In this document: positions 38,994 through 49,347 of the stretch, piece after piece | How the letters are laid out: each line of letters starts with the position of its first letter | How positions within the stretch are numbered: position 1 is the stretch's first letter | Assembly (NCBI GenBank): GCA_016712225.1 | Contig: JADJRL010000003.1 | Coordinates: forward strand, 248,001 to 312,000 | Length of the DNA stretch: 64,000 nucleotides | Reading direction: 5' to 3' | Origin: Candidatus Defluviibacterium haderslevense | GTDB taxonomy: Bacteria > Bacteroidota > Bacteroidia > Chitinophagales > Saprospiraceae | Made by a program: the position numbers and the translations under genes | Notes under the pieces: model-generated | The model's database searches: none | Told to the model about the DNA's origin: nothing | Seen by the model: the letters and a program-made list of their open reading frames with translations, nothing else

Positions 38994-39287
38994 TTACTTC
39001 ACAGTATAATTGAATATCGCCATGCATTGGTTGAAATCAGTGGCTGTAACACTATATGTTCCCGGACCGGGTATAATAACAGTAGTGGCACTGCCTAAGC
39101 CATTGGACCAATTATACTTAATTGGTGCTGTACCACCATTTGGTTGAACCGACAAATCTTCTACTCCATCATAAGTAACCTGAATAGAAAAAGAATGACA
39201 ATCTGCTTTTTTGGTACACGTAAATGCTTTACAGATAAAAAAAACAGCTAAAAGCAGTAATTTAATTTGAATAGATTTCATATGCAT
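38994..39287 (-). CDS. small SprB-repeat-like exported protein
   Basis: The 97-aa protein has a signal region at about 5-24 (LLLLAVFFICKAFTC), with Cys24 possibly lipidated. The rest matches one SprB-type repeat: GGTAPIKYNWSNG and GPGTYSVTATDFNQC are the hallmark pair. SprB repeats usually occur in tandem in large gliding adhesins; a single-repeat protein without a sorting domain is unusual and may be an accessory or a gene remnant. Met3 is an alternative start. Confidence 0.75.
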   Translation of the reverse strand: MHMKSIQIKLLLLAVFFICKAFTCTKKADCHSFSIQVTYDGVEDLSVQPNGGTAPIKYNWSNGLGSATTVIIPGPGTYSVTATDFNQCMAIFNYTVK

Positions 39288-39467
39288 TGGTTTATTGTTT
39301 TAACGAATTAATTGTTATCCCTTACTAATCAAATATTTTAATATATTAAAATATTAATTAATATGAAAGAATTTTTGATTCTAAATGAAGTTTATTTCTG
39401 AGTGATGTATTTACAAATATAAAACTATCCTTATAATTATACTCATTTTACCTAACAAATGTTTGCA

Positions 39468-41294
39468 TTATCCATTCACCTTCCCCAACCATTTATGGAT
39501 CGCCATCAGACGCCAAACCAATTTAGCTTGAGCATCATTTCCATGTTGATAGTCCTGAACGATTTTCTTGGCTTTAGCAATATCTAAGAAATCAAGATTT
39601 TTATAATCCAAATTTAGATGATGCGCTAATTGTTGACGCAACCAAGTGGATTCTCCGGGTGTTACAAAACCTTTTTTATCTTTTCTGTTGTAAATGGCAT
39701 CTGGCAATTCTTGCTTGAGTGATTCACGAAGTATATATTTTGAAACACCTTCATGGTATTTAGCATCAGCATTTAAAGAGAAAGCGAATTCTACAAGTCG
39801 GTGGTCCAGAAAAGGCACTCGACTTTCAATAGAAAATGCCATTGAATTTCGATCTTCGAATTGCAGTAAATTGGGTAGTGAACTGACTTGCATTTGGAGC
39901 TTGAGTTGTTCCTGAAATGCCGATTTATTATAACTAGATGATTGTATAACGGTCTGTTTTTCTAATGGAAGAAAAGGCAAATTGTATTTATACTCTAATG
40001 CTAATAATTCACTCGGTGAAAATATGGAACAAGCAAAAGATTTTTTAAAAAGTGATAGCGACGATACCCGATCAACTGAATGATTAATTTCTTTTGCAAA
40101 TTTGAAATAATTCAGCCATTTGCCTTGCTTCAACAAATCACCGCCCAATGCAAATCGAGTATGTTTGTAGCCAGCTAAATATTCATCACTACCCTGTCCA
40201 TCCAAAACAACTGTGATATTCTGTTGATGGATAAAACGCATTAAAAAATATTGCGAAATATATGAACTTCCAATAATCGGTTCATCATGTAAAGAACACA
40301 TGGATTCAAATGCTTCATCAACCTCAGCATTCTTTGGCTCATAATAAAACGGATCGATACCCGGATATTGGTCTATCAGTTTTTTGATAAATGGTCGTTC
40401 GTCTACTTCATGATCTCCGGAATAAAATATGGAGAATGATTTATAAATAGTATCCGGATATTTGGATTTAATAACTGAAGCAATGGCACTACTATCTAAT
40501 CCTCCACTAAGACAGGCAGCAACAGGTAAATCACTTCTTAAATGAAGATCAATACTTTGATAAAACAAGGATCGGAATATGTCTTTGTTTTCTTCAAAAG
40601 TATTGGTATTGGTCACTGAAGTGTTGATATCCCAATATTTTTCAATGTGCAATTCACCATTTATTAATTCTAAATGATGAGCTGCAGGTAAAGAATGTAC
40701 GACTCGGTAAAAAGTTTCTGTTTGATGATGAACCCATCCCAGTTGCAACGCCCTATAAATTTGATCGTAATTTAAATCATTAGTAAAAGTTGGTGTGTTC
40801 ACTAGTGCCTTGACCTCAGATGCAAAATAAAATCTACCATTAATAAAAGTATAATAAAATGGTTTGATTCCAAACCGATCACGGGATACAAATAAACGTT
40901 GCGTTTTTTTATTGTAAATGACCATCGACCACATGCCCACCATTTTTTGAATCGCTGCTTTCCCCCAGCAATCATATGCTGATAAGACTACTTCAGTATC
41001 CGAATTGGAAGTGAAGGTATAGCCCAACAATTGAAGTTCAGATCTAAGCTCCAGATAATTATAAACTTCACCATTAAATACAATCACCCAATCTTTAAAT
41101 TCTTTAGGTTGGTTACCACCTGAAGTCAGATCGATAACACTTAGTCTATTATGTCCTAAACCAACTGCTTGATGAAAAAATGTATTTCTGAAATTTGGTC
41201 CCCGATGTGCAATGGCTTGGAGCATTGAATTAAGTCCCGCTTGTTGTTGGACATTATTTAATGTCTGATCTACAAATCCTGCTATTCCGCACAT
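39468..41294 (-). CDS. asnB: asparagine synthase (glutamine-hydrolysing)
   Basis: The 608-aa protein is full length. Cys2 (MCGIAGF) is the glutaminase nucleophile. The N-terminal Ntn domain shows AHRGPN and VFNGEVYNY. The C-terminal synthetase domain has the PP-loop SGGLDSSAIASV and DGQGSDEYLAGY. It transfers glutamine nitrogen to aspartate. AsnB paralogues next to glycosyltransferases often belong to surface-polysaccharide clusters and may amidate sugars or peptides. It starts 3 nt after the stop of the glycosyltransferase at 41298, so the two form an operon. Confidence 0.93.
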   Translation of the reverse strand: MCGIAGFVDQTLNNVQQQAGLNSMLQAIAHRGPNFRNTFFHQAVGLGHNRLSVIDLTSGGNQPKEFKDWVIVFNGEVYNYLELRSELQLLGYTFTSNSDTEVVLSAYDCWGKAAIQKMVGMWSMVIYNKKTQRLFVSRDRFGIKPFYYTFINGRFYFASEVKALVNTPTFTNDLNYDQIYRALQLGWVHHQTETFYRVVHSLPAAHHLELINGELHIEKYWDINTSVTNTNTFEENKDIFRSLFYQSIDLHLRSDLPVAACLSGGLDSSAIASVIKSKYPDTIYKSFSIFYSGDHEVDERPFIKKLIDQYPGIDPFYYEPKNAEVDEAFESMCSLHDEPIIGSSYISQYFLMRFIHQQNITVVLDGQGSDEYLAGYKHTRFALGGDLLKQGKWLNYFKFAKEINHSVDRVSSLSLFKKSFACSIFSPSELLALEYKYNLPFLPLEKQTVIQSSSYNKSAFQEQLKLQMQVSSLPNLLQFEDRNSMAFSIESRVPFLDHRLVEFAFSLNADAKYHEGVSKYILRESLKQELPDAIYNRKDKKGFVTPGESTWLRQQLAHHLNLDYKNLDFLDIAKAKKIVQDYQHGNDAQAKLVWRLMAIHKWLGKVNG

Positions 41295-41297
41295 ATT

Positions 41298-42605
41298 TTA
41301 ATATGATTTAACGAGTTCGTCACAAATGGAGGCTAGCTGTTTACATTGATTTCTACGTGAGTATGTATTAATTGCATCTTTGTCCAATGCTAAATTCGAT
41401 GGATGTAAGTTGAATCTTTGTTGAATGTGTTGTTTTATTAATTGGATATCTGTATCAAATGGATAAATGATTCCTGATTTTGTTTCTTGTAAAATCGTAT
41501 CTACGTCACCACCAGGTGTTCCAAATGCCAGAATAAAATGATGTGTGGCTAAATATTCAAAAATCTTTCCTGTGAGTATTCCCCTGGAATCATGATTCTT
41601 AAACAACATCAATAATAATAAATCAGCATCTTGCTGAAGATCTATCGCTTCTTGATGTGATACATATCCCTTATGATTGAGATACGGTTTAAGATCATTG
41701 GATTGAATGTCTTCTAATACAACAGTATCAATTTCTCCAACTAAATTTATTTTTAATTTTTGTGCAAATTCATGATTTTCTTTTACCAATAATCCTAAGG
41801 CTATCCATAAGTTGGTTGGATTTTGTAACGCTGCTAATCTACCTGTATAACAAATTGTAAAGTTTTCATTTGCAGTAGTTCTTGCCTGATGAATTTGGTC
41901 GAAGCCATTATAAATAATTCGGAATTTTGATGAATCCCTTTGATGATTTATAGTCATAAAATCATTCAATAATTGACTTCCGACTGTCGTAATCCGATCA
42001 GCTTCTGCAATTACAGAAGATTCGAGTTTATGGTGTGCCTTTCTGGATGAAGGAGATAGTTTTAATTTATTGAAATAAACCAACTGTGTCCAAGGATCCC
42101 TGAAATCAGCGATCCAGGGAATACCCAATGTACGCTTCAATTTCAGACCAATCACATGCATACTGTGAGGTGGTCCGGTACTGATAATGAGGTCTATTTT
42201 TTCTTTTTGAATGTATGATTTTAAAAATCGTACAGAGGGCTTAATCCAAAATTTTCTGGGATCAGGAATAAAAAAATTACCTCGGATCCATGTTATCAAT
42301 TTTTGTGAGGTCTTGAGTTTGGTATCTTCTTTCCATATTTGTTGTCCTACGGTTAATTCCTTTTGACCTAGTAATTTTTTGTATAATGCGTAAGGTTCAA
42401 AAATAGGTCTTTTAATAACACACAGATCTGATGGAATTTCTTTTTGCAAGCTTACATCTTTAAGCTCGAAATCCGGATTCAAGGGTGTGTAAATGATGGG
42501 CTCCCAACCAAATTCACGAAGGTATTTTGCAAAATACAACCACCGCTGAACGCCGCTCCCACCACTGGGTGGCCAATAATAAACGATGATGAGTACTTTT
42601 TTGAT
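41298..42605 (-). CDS. glycosyltransferase, apparent ATC start
   Basis: The protein has 435 residues if read from 42605. From there the frame gives KKVLIIVYYWPPSGGSGVQR, the canonical N-terminus of a GT4-like family, but the codon where Met is expected is ATC (42605-42603). An in-frame stop lies 7 codons upstream and no ATG or GTG is available. The first conventional alternative, TTG at 42539, would delete the donor-domain nucleotide loop. DFRDPWT, CYTGRLAAL and EYLATHHFILAFG mark the GT-B fold. It precedes asnB by 3 nt and probably builds a surface glycan. Confidence 0.8.
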   Translation of the reverse strand: MKKVLIIVYYWPPSGGSGVQRWLYFAKYLREFGWEPIIYTPLNPDFELKDVSLQKEIPSDLCVIKRPIFEPYALYKKLLGQKELTVGQQIWKEDTKLKTSQKLITWIRGNFFIPDPRKFWIKPSVRFLKSYIQKEKIDLIISTGPPHSMHVIGLKLKRTLGIPWIADFRDPWTQLVYFNKLKLSPSSRKAHHKLESSVIAEADRITTVGSQLLNDFMTINHQRDSSKFRIIYNGFDQIHQARTTANENFTICYTGRLAALQNPTNLWIALGLLVKENHEFAQKLKINLVGEIDTVVLEDIQSNDLKPYLNHKGYVSHQEAIDLQQDADLLLLMLFKNHDSRGILTGKIFEYLATHHFILAFGTPGGDVDTILQETKSGIIYPFDTDIQLIKQHIQQRFNLHPSNLALDKDAINTYSRRNQCKQLASICDELVKSY

Positions 42606-42928
42606 ATTTGGAAATTTTAAGGACTAAACTTTATTCATTAGGCTAAAGTCTTCGCTAAAAACGCAGGGCTAAGTTAATTATTATTTGGGGTTTCGGGCTT
42701 TGGATTTTTATGGACATGAATACAAACACCTTCGAATTGGGCTTAAATTGAATCAGATGACACATCCTTATTGAGCCAAATATAGTGGTGCTATGTTATT
42801 TCATAACATATATAATAAATATTTAATATAATACATATATTATAAATATTTTATATATATATTTGCACAACAATCAATTTATAACACTTTATAAAAAGAT
42901 TGTATTTAATACCAAAATCAACTCAATC
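42606..42928 (+). promoter_or_regulatory. divergent intergenic region with Bacteroidota promoter
   Basis: This 323-nt gap separates the glycosyltransferase from the giant surface protein. Its right half is extremely AT-rich. TATATTTG at 42858-42865 is a perfect -7 element, 64 nt before the ATG at 42929; no clear -33 TTG lies at the right distance. A TTG inside the -7 box opens a longer frame that I reject as a start. Confidence 0.5.
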
Positions 42929-45900
42929 ATGAGCTCAAATCTCGCCATAAACGCACTTAAAGTGCTGTTTGTTAACATTTTGTGTTTTTTTATTTTCCAG
43001 AATGCCATTTACTCAACCTCATTAAATGGCCTTCCTAAAGCATGTCCAATGCGTAATGGTCAAGGGCTTCGTTCCGGAAAATTGAGTTTGCGACCCTTGG
43101 CAATAGACGTACAACAATGCGGTGGTACTTCAAATATTCCTTGGGTGAACCCAAAAAATACTTCTTATGCCGATGACCTTTACACCGAATTAAACCTATC
43201 ACCAGGAGCAGCATCTGAATGTCTTTGGCTACATGATTTTGATCTAAATATACCAGATGGCAGCACCATCTATGGCCTGGGTTTGGAAATAGAAGGTCAC
43301 ACCACTTCTTCAGGTATAACACCGGTTCTCATTCAACTTACCGATAAAAACGGAAATGCCTTAGGAGAAAACAAAGCTGGCACTTCCATCAAAGGAGCCT
43401 GGGCTACCGGCAACCCTTCAAACGATAAAACATGGACTTATGGAGGCGTAAACGATATGTGGAGCCTCCCATTAAATCCCTCAGTAGTCAATGCCTCAAA
43501 CTTTGGTTTTAAAATTAAATTAAAAAATAACAGTACCTCACTTACAACCCTTAGATTGGACAAAATCCGCTTAATCATCTATTATACAGCGCTTCCTTCG
43601 ACTTGCATGAAGGCTTGTGCTTTTTTCTATGTAGATCCGGTGCCTGGAGCCATCAAATATCACTGGAGTTTTCCTAGAGAAGTGATCCAAATTTCTGGTT
43701 CTCAAAATGATTATTATACCTATTTGAATTTTGAACGATTACCTAATGGCGTCCACGACATTTGTGTGAGTACAGAAAGCAATCAAGGGATTTCTTCACC
43801 TTGCTGTATGTCCGTCTTAGTCAGTGATTGTTCATTGGGGTCAATTGGGAATCGAATATGGTTGGATGAAAATACAAACGGACTTCAAGATCTCAATGAA
43901 CCGGGACTTGCCAATATGTCCGTGAGCCTTTTCGATGGATTCACTAAAAAACTTTTGACAACTACCTACACCGATAAACAGGGTATTTATAAATTTGATA
44001 GTCTCCTCACAGGTTACTATTATCTAAAATTTGATAACCAATTAAATTATAAAATTAGTCCTGCGCATCAAGGAAATGATATCACTCAAGACAGTGATGT
44101 GGATGGTTCTATTGCTACCAATACTACGGAAATATTTTATTTAAAACCTGGACAACACAAAACGGATATAGATGCTGGGTATTATGAGTACGCTTCAGTT
44201 GGAGACCAGGTATGGGAAGACCTGAATCAAAATGGAATATTTGATATCAACGAACCCGGAGTTCCTCAGATCAAATTATATCTGATTAATCAAGCCAATC
44301 AAATAGTAGATTCCACTTTAAGTGATGCTCAGGGACACTATTTATTTCCTAAGGTCATCGTTGGCAGATACACCATTCAGGCAGTAATCCCAAATGAATA
44401 TGGCGTAGCCGACTATAAAGTTGGTAGTCCAGCTAATGATAATGATTTTGATGCTACGGGTAGAACACAGTCATTTCAACTTAATATTCTAGGATTCAAT
44501 GCAGATATAGATCTTGGATTATATCGGGTATCCGCCATTGAAGGATTGGTTTGGTATGATCGAAATAAAAACGGTGAACGAGAGTTATCAGAACATAACA
44601 TGGGATTCATTCCTGTATTCCTACTTGATGCTTCAAAACGCATAAAAGATTCAACACTTACTGACGGCACAGGTCATTATGTGTTTAATAAACTCAAATC
44701 AAATATTCCATTTTATGTCCAATTCAAAATTGAAACCCAATATGCTTATACTTTAAAAGACCAAACTACTGATGATAAAGATAGTGATGTGGATCCACAA
44801 GGTTTATCTGATCAACTGATACTACCAAGAGGAACTACAACTAATATTGATGCCGGTTTTTATTTTGATTGCACCGCATCTGCTGCGAATTTAAAATTTG
44901 ATTCGTCATCAGAACCATGTGATTTGGGTCAAGGCGTCACAGTGCATTTTTCTGAAATTCAAACCTATTTTATTCCACAAAATTATGCGGTGAATTATTT
45001 ACTTGTTCGTACAAATGATCAGGTCATTGTAGATGTCGCAGCACAAAATTCTTTTCTTGTAAATGGTGGAATATCCTATGAAATTATCGCGTTCATATAC
45101 GAGACCAATATTAATGGACCTAATTATTTTGATATCAATACCATTCAAAAAGGAATATCATCATTTTCCAAATTGGAAGAATCACTTAAACAAAATTTTA
45201 TATGTTATTCGGTTTCAAAAATTCCATTAACTATCTTAATCGATAACTGCGGTAGCATCAATGGACAAGTTTGGTATGACTATGGATTTGATGGTATCCA
45301 CGATCCACAAGACAAACCCTTTGCAAATGTTTTAGTTTGCTTATTAAATGCCCAAAGTCAATTCCTGGATTCTGCTCGAACAGATCAAAATGGAATGTAC
45401 CAATTTACCTATTTGAATTTAGCCAACTCGTATAGAATTCAAGTAAAAAATCCATCCGGATTTTTATTTACTTTAAAAGATGCATCAGGATTCGAATTCA
45501 ATGATTCCGATGTGGACCTTGGAGGATACTCGGACATTGTTCAAATTCCCGGTACACGTTTATTAACAATAGATGCTGGTCTATATATCGATTGTAAGAT
45601 CACGCTTGGCCAACTCAAATCCAGACCCCTTGAATTTGAATGCTACAATGGAGGAACTCAAATGATTCATGCTGATTTAATTATTCCACATAATATTCCA
45701 TTTCAATATCAAGTCAAATACTTGCTTGCCTTTGGCCCAACTCAAAAAATTATTGGAATATCAGACACACCGGATTTCAGTGTTTCTTTTGCAGGTGTAT
45801 TTAGTATTTATGCTTTTGCTTATAATCCGATTACCACAGATTTTAATTATTTTGATCTCAATCAAATTGTGCTCAACCAAACAACCCTGGTGGATTTAGC

Positions 45901-48655
45901 TTCATTGTATTTAAACAAAAATATTTGTGCAGGTATTTCTCCACGTGGTACTAATTTCATTATCAATGAATGTATACATTTCAATGGTTATGTATGGTAT
46001 GACGAAAACAGAAATGGTCTTCAGGATGTAGCAGAACCTCCGGTCCGGGATTTGAATGTTTATTTATATAATGACCAGGGAACCTTATTGGATTCCATGA
46101 TGACCAATTCCAATGGACAATATGCTTTTACAAGCAGAACTCCGGCCTTTGATTACCAATTGCGTTTTGCAAATACCCCAAATTATGAATTTACCATTCA
46201 GGATGTTGGTCAGGATGAAGCCATAGATAGTGATGTTGATTTTAATGGTTTATCCATAATCTACAGCATTCCGGGAGGAACCAATCAGCGTGTTGATGCA
46301 GGAATTAGTTTAAACTGCTTTGCAATCGCTCCTTCGCTTTATGATATCAACAATCAACCCATCATTTGTTATGCACAGCAATCTGTACACATGGCAGCTG
46401 GAATTCAAAGTCCTATGAACATTCCCTCAGGATTTCGATTAAAATATTTTTTGATATCAGAACCAGATCACATAATTATATCCAGTTCAGATACTTCACT
46501 ATTCGAAACGAATACCTTGGGTCAATATTCTATTATTGCTTTTGTTTTTTCAGAAGACAATACGAATTCAGATTATTTTGATTTCAATCAATATGGAAGA
46601 GATGGAGCAGACTTTGATTACATTACAGAATTTATTAGCGACAAAGGAAGATGTGGTTCTATAAGCGCTGTCTATCCATCATTTAATATTAATGAATGCA
46701 GTAATGTGAATGGTTATGTTTGGGAAGATCAAAATAAAAATGGTATCCGAGAAGACTTTGAACCTGCATTAAATCAATATAAGGTCATTTTATTGGACAT
46801 GCTACAAAACAGATTAGATAGTACTTTAACCCAAGCCAATGGTTCTTATGAATTCAATCAAGTGGTATATGGTAATTACCTCATCCGCTTTGAACATTTA
46901 CCTACTTTTGATTTTACAATTTCAAATCAAGGAGCAGATGAATTGAGAGACAGCGATGTAGATAATCTTGGAGACATCGTTCTTAATTTATTTACTCAGA
47001 CCGTTCCGTCTCTTGATGCCGGATTAATTCGGGATTATGGTCAATTAGGTGATTTTGTTTGGGTGGATAAAAATGGAGATGGTATTCAAGATGCCAATGA
47101 AACCGGAATTAATGACATCACCCTGCATTTAATTGAAGAATCAACTGGTACTATAATAAGAACATTACAAAGTAAAATGGATGCTAACAATAATCCGGGA
47201 TTCTACGAATTTAAATATGTTCCCCTTGGTCAATATTATGTTGAAGTTCAATTACCGGATACACTATGTGTAACGAAATTTAATCAAGGTACAGATACTA
47301 CAAAAGATTCAGACTTCTCTTTAATCAATGTCAGTTTCAGAACACAAACCATAGATGTAACATTGAATCTTAATTTGCAAGATGTTGATTTGGGATTATT
47401 CCGTAAGTCCACGATTGGAAATTATGTATGGATGGATGATAACAGGGATGGAATACAAGATTTAAACGAGCCAGGAATTAATGATGTCACCGTTTTAGTT
47501 TTTAGATCAAACGGTACGATGTTCGGCGAAATCAAAACCAGATACAATCCGGATACAGGTCTGGATGGATTTTATGAATTCAATGATCTTGTTCCCGGAG
47601 ACTATTACATCAAATTTGAACCTAATTCTGGCATCATTCCGACCTTACCCAATATCGGAAATGACGATGGATTAGATAGCGACATTACAGGTGCTAATGG
47701 TCTTAATACAACAGATCTATTTAATATTATTTCCGGTACTTTTAAACTTGATTTAGATGGTGGATTTAGATCCGGTGGTTTGATTGGAAACTTGGTTTGG
47801 AATGATGCCAATTCAAATGGATATCAAGATGAACATGAAAAAGGCATACATGATATAAAAGTATATTTGGTAAATGACCAAGGTCAATATGTAGATAGTA
47901 CGTTAACCAATATCAAAGGAGAATATCATTTATCAGCGTCTGAAGGTGCATACTATTTACAATTTGAAGTTCCAGATGTCTTGAAAATCACAACTAATGA
48001 TCCATCATTACCACTGGACATGAACAGTGATATTGACAATTCACATGGTTATGGCACTACAGAAATGATGTACTTACAAAATGGAGATAACATGTGGTAT
48101 GTAGATGGTGGTCTGGTGTATAAATCCATATTGGCTATAGAAGACATTCATTTGGATTATACTATGCAAGGTAAAGACATTCGTTTGAATTGGAATTGTA
48201 TAGGAAATTTTGATGGTGGCACTATGGAAATTTTACGTTTTGAAAATCAATGGGAAATAATTGGCACTCAGGAAAGTTATCCACAAGAAAAAATGACAAA
48301 CTACACATTTCTTGATCAAAATATTAATCTGGAAAACATTAAAGATTTAGCTTACAAAATCAGATACACACATCAAAATGCAATTACAGAAAGTAATATG
48401 ATTCAAATAGCGCATCACAATAAAGCAAGTCTTGTTCTGTTAAATAATCCGGTACAACAAACCATACAATGGAATTTCATCGGTGCCAAGTTTATGAAAT
48501 GGGAGTTATACAATAATCTTGGTGTTCAAATCATGCATGGTGAAAGTAATGCAGAGCTAGATCAAATTAATGTAGAACAACTACCAGCTGATGTTTATCA
48601 TTTAAAATGGGAATCTATAAACGGCAATGGAATCATTCATGTAATAAAAAAATAG
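42929..48655 (+). CDS. giant SdrD B-like surface protein with T9SS sorting domain
   Basis: I choose the ATG at 42929 (about 1908 aa) because it opens into a signal peptide (ALKVLFVNILCFFIF). An N-terminal region of about 330 residues holds a jelly-roll-like part. Nine SdrD B-like domains of about 110 residues follow. Each opens with a VWxDxNxNGxxDxxE-type calcium-binding loop (IWLDENTNGLQDLNEPG, VWYDENRNGLQDVAEPP and so on). Domains 3-6 are separated by three copies of a 127-residue Cys-bracketed module (see the repeat entry). The C-terminus is a T9SS-type sorting domain ending IIHVIKK. It is probably a rod-like, Ca-stiffened adhesin or surface-layer component. Confidence 0.87.
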   Translation: MSSNLAINALKVLFVNILCFFIFQNAIYSTSLNGLPKACPMRNGQGLRSGKLSLRPLAIDVQQCGGTSNIPWVNPKNTSYADDLYTELNLSPGAASECLWLHDFDLNIPDGSTIYGLGLEIEGHTTSSGITPVLIQLTDKNGNALGENKAGTSIKGAWATGNPSNDKTWTYGGVNDMWSLPLNPSVVNASNFGFKIKLKNNSTSLTTLRLDKIRLIIYYTALPSTCMKACAFFYVDPVPGAIKYHWSFPREVIQISGSQNDYYTYLNFERLPNGVHDICVSTESNQGISSPCCMSVLVSDCSLGSIGNRIWLDENTNGLQDLNEPGLANMSVSLFDGFTKKLLTTTYTDKQGIYKFDSLLTGYYYLKFDNQLNYKISPAHQGNDITQDSDVDGSIATNTTEIFYLKPGQHKTDIDAGYYEYASVGDQVWEDLNQNGIFDINEPGVPQIKLYLINQANQIVDSTLSDAQGHYLFPKVIVGRYTIQAVIPNEYGVADYKVGSPANDNDFDATGRTQSFQLNILGFNADIDLGLYRVSAIEGLVWYDRNKNGERELSEHNMGFIPVFLLDASKRIKDSTLTDGTGHYVFNKLKSNIPFYVQFKIETQYAYTLKDQTTDDKDSDVDPQGLSDQLILPRGTTTNIDAGFYFDCTASAANLKFDSSSEPCDLGQGVTVHFSEIQTYFIPQNYAVNYLLVRTNDQVIVDVAAQNSFLVNGGISYEIIAFIYETNINGPNYFDINTIQKGISSFSKLEESLKQNFICYSVSKIPLTILIDNCGSINGQVWYDYGFDGIHDPQDKPFANVLVCLLNAQSQFLDSARTDQNGMYQFTYLNLANSYRIQVKNPSGFLFTLKDASGFEFNDSDVDLGGYSDIVQIPGTRLLTIDAGLYIDCKITLGQLKSRPLEFECYNGGTQMIHADLIIPHNIPFQYQVKYLLAFGPTQKIIGISDTPDFSVSFAGVFSIYAFAYNPITTDFNYFDLNQIVLNQTTLVDLASLYLNKNICAGISPRGTNFIINECIHFNGYVWYDENRNGLQDVAEPPVRDLNVYLYNDQGTLLDSMMTNSNGQYAFTSRTPAFDYQLRFANTPNYEFTIQDVGQDEAIDSDVDFNGLSIIYSIPGGTNQRVDAGISLNCFAIAPSLYDINNQPIICYAQQSVHMAAGIQSPMNIPSGFRLKYFLISEPDHIIISSSDTSLFETNTLGQYSIIAFVFSEDNTNSDYFDFNQYGRDGADFDYITEFISDKGRCGSISAVYPSFNINECSNVNGYVWEDQNKNGIREDFEPALNQYKVILLDMLQNRLDSTLTQANGSYEFNQVVYGNYLIRFEHLPTFDFTISNQGADELRDSDVDNLGDIVLNLFTQTVPSLDAGLIRDYGQLGDFVWVDKNGDGIQDANETGINDITLHLIEESTGTIIRTLQSKMDANNNPGFYEFKYVPLGQYYVEVQLPDTLCVTKFNQGTDTTKDSDFSLINVSFRTQTIDVTLNLNLQDVDLGLFRKSTIGNYVWMDDNRDGIQDLNEPGINDVTVLVFRSNGTMFGEIKTRYNPDTGLDGFYEFNDLVPGDYYIKFEPNSGIIPTLPNIGNDDGLDSDITGANGLNTTDLFNIISGTFKLDLDGGFRSGGLIGNLVWNDANSNGYQDEHEKGIHDIKVYLVNDQGQYVDSTLTNIKGEYHLSASEGAYYLQFEVPDVLKITTNDPSLPLDMNSDIDNSHGYGTTEMMYLQNGDNMWYVDGGLVYKSILAIEDIHLDYTMQGKDIRLNWNCIGNFDGGTMEILRFENQWEIIGTQESYPQEKMTNYTFLDQNINLENIKDLAYKIRYTHQNAITESNMIQIAHHNKASLVLLNNPVQQTIQWNFIGAKFMKWELYNNLGVQIMHGESNAELDQINVEQLPADVYHLKWESINGNGIIHVIKK
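44870..46699 (+). repeat. three copies of a four-Cys module of about 127 residues
   Basis: Copies lie at 44870-45250, 45593-45973 and 46316-46699 (127, 127 and 128 codons), each bounded by Cys codons. All share C-x15/16-C at the start and C-x14-C at the end. Shared positions between include a YFL/YLL strand, a GxYxIxAFxY-like strand and a YFDxN turn. Each copy sits exactly between SdrD B-like domains (3-4, 4-5 and 5-6). The SdrD fold does not explain them. Confidence 0.8.
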
Positions 48656-48681
48656 AGTGATGGGATGAATCCCTCACTCTA
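48653..48681 (+). terminator. hairpin terminator overlapping the stop codon
   Basis: A 12-bp stem with one bulged T pairs 48653-48665 with 48670-48681 around a TGAA loop. The TAG stop of the giant gene is the first part of the stem. The following T-run is short. Confidence 0.55.
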
Positions 48682-48825
48682 CTTTAGACAATTAAATCAC
48701 ATATTTAAACAACCAATATTCCTTTGAGTTAGATTTAATGCTATTCTTTGGGGACAAATCATCTTATATGCTTATCATAATTTGATGATGTTCCAAGCAT
48801 TAATAATTGAATAACGCACAGAATA

Positions 48826-49218
48826 ATGTTTATGCTGCCTATTGAAGCCGGATTTTTTAAATTCACTATAGTTAAAGACATGAAACATGTTTATCCCAAT
48901 GGAACAAACTATCCTGTTAATGTAACCCCGCTTCATTGGGAATTTTTCAAGAACTACAAAAAACTTTTAGCTACTAAGACGGTGTTAAAATCTGAACCTT
49001 TAAAACTATATCCTAATCCAGCTCAAGATGAAATCATCATAGATACAGAAAACAAAATATATACTTGTGAAATTTTTGATATCCTGGGTAAACCTATTTT
49101 GATGGCTACAAATCTGACTAATAATACAATTGATGTTCGTTCCATTCCGACTGAGAAATATTTATTAAAAATAATTACCTCCAAAGGAACGCAGACCAAT
49201 AAATTTATTAAGAATTGA
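48826..49218 (+). pseudogene. remnant of an esterase with T9SS sorting domain
   Basis: The 130-aa frame has no signal peptide. Its first about 45 residues (FTIVKDMKHVYPNG, then TPLHWEFFKNY) resemble the extreme C-terminus of PHB depolymerase/feruloyl-esterase-type alpha/beta hydrolases. In those proteins a GxxHxxPNG segment carries the catalytic His and a WEFF helix follows. The nucleophile and most of the domain are missing. The rest is a T9SS type A sorting domain (YPNPAQDE to KFIKN). This is most likely the 3' remnant of a deleted secreted esterase. Confidence 0.6.
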
Positions 49219-49347
49219 TTGGCAATTAATGGGTGTCATTTTATATTTTAAAATCTACTTTGTTTTATGCTCCAAAATCAAACATTAAGGATTATAATAA
49301 TTTGATAATTTTGAAAGTTTTCCTCCAAAGTCAAAAAAAATTTATTT

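Noticed and set aside
42863..42928. TTG start extending the giant surface protein by 22 residues
   Set aside because: The TTG is part of a consensus -7 promoter element, and the ATG at 42929 gives a proper signal peptide.
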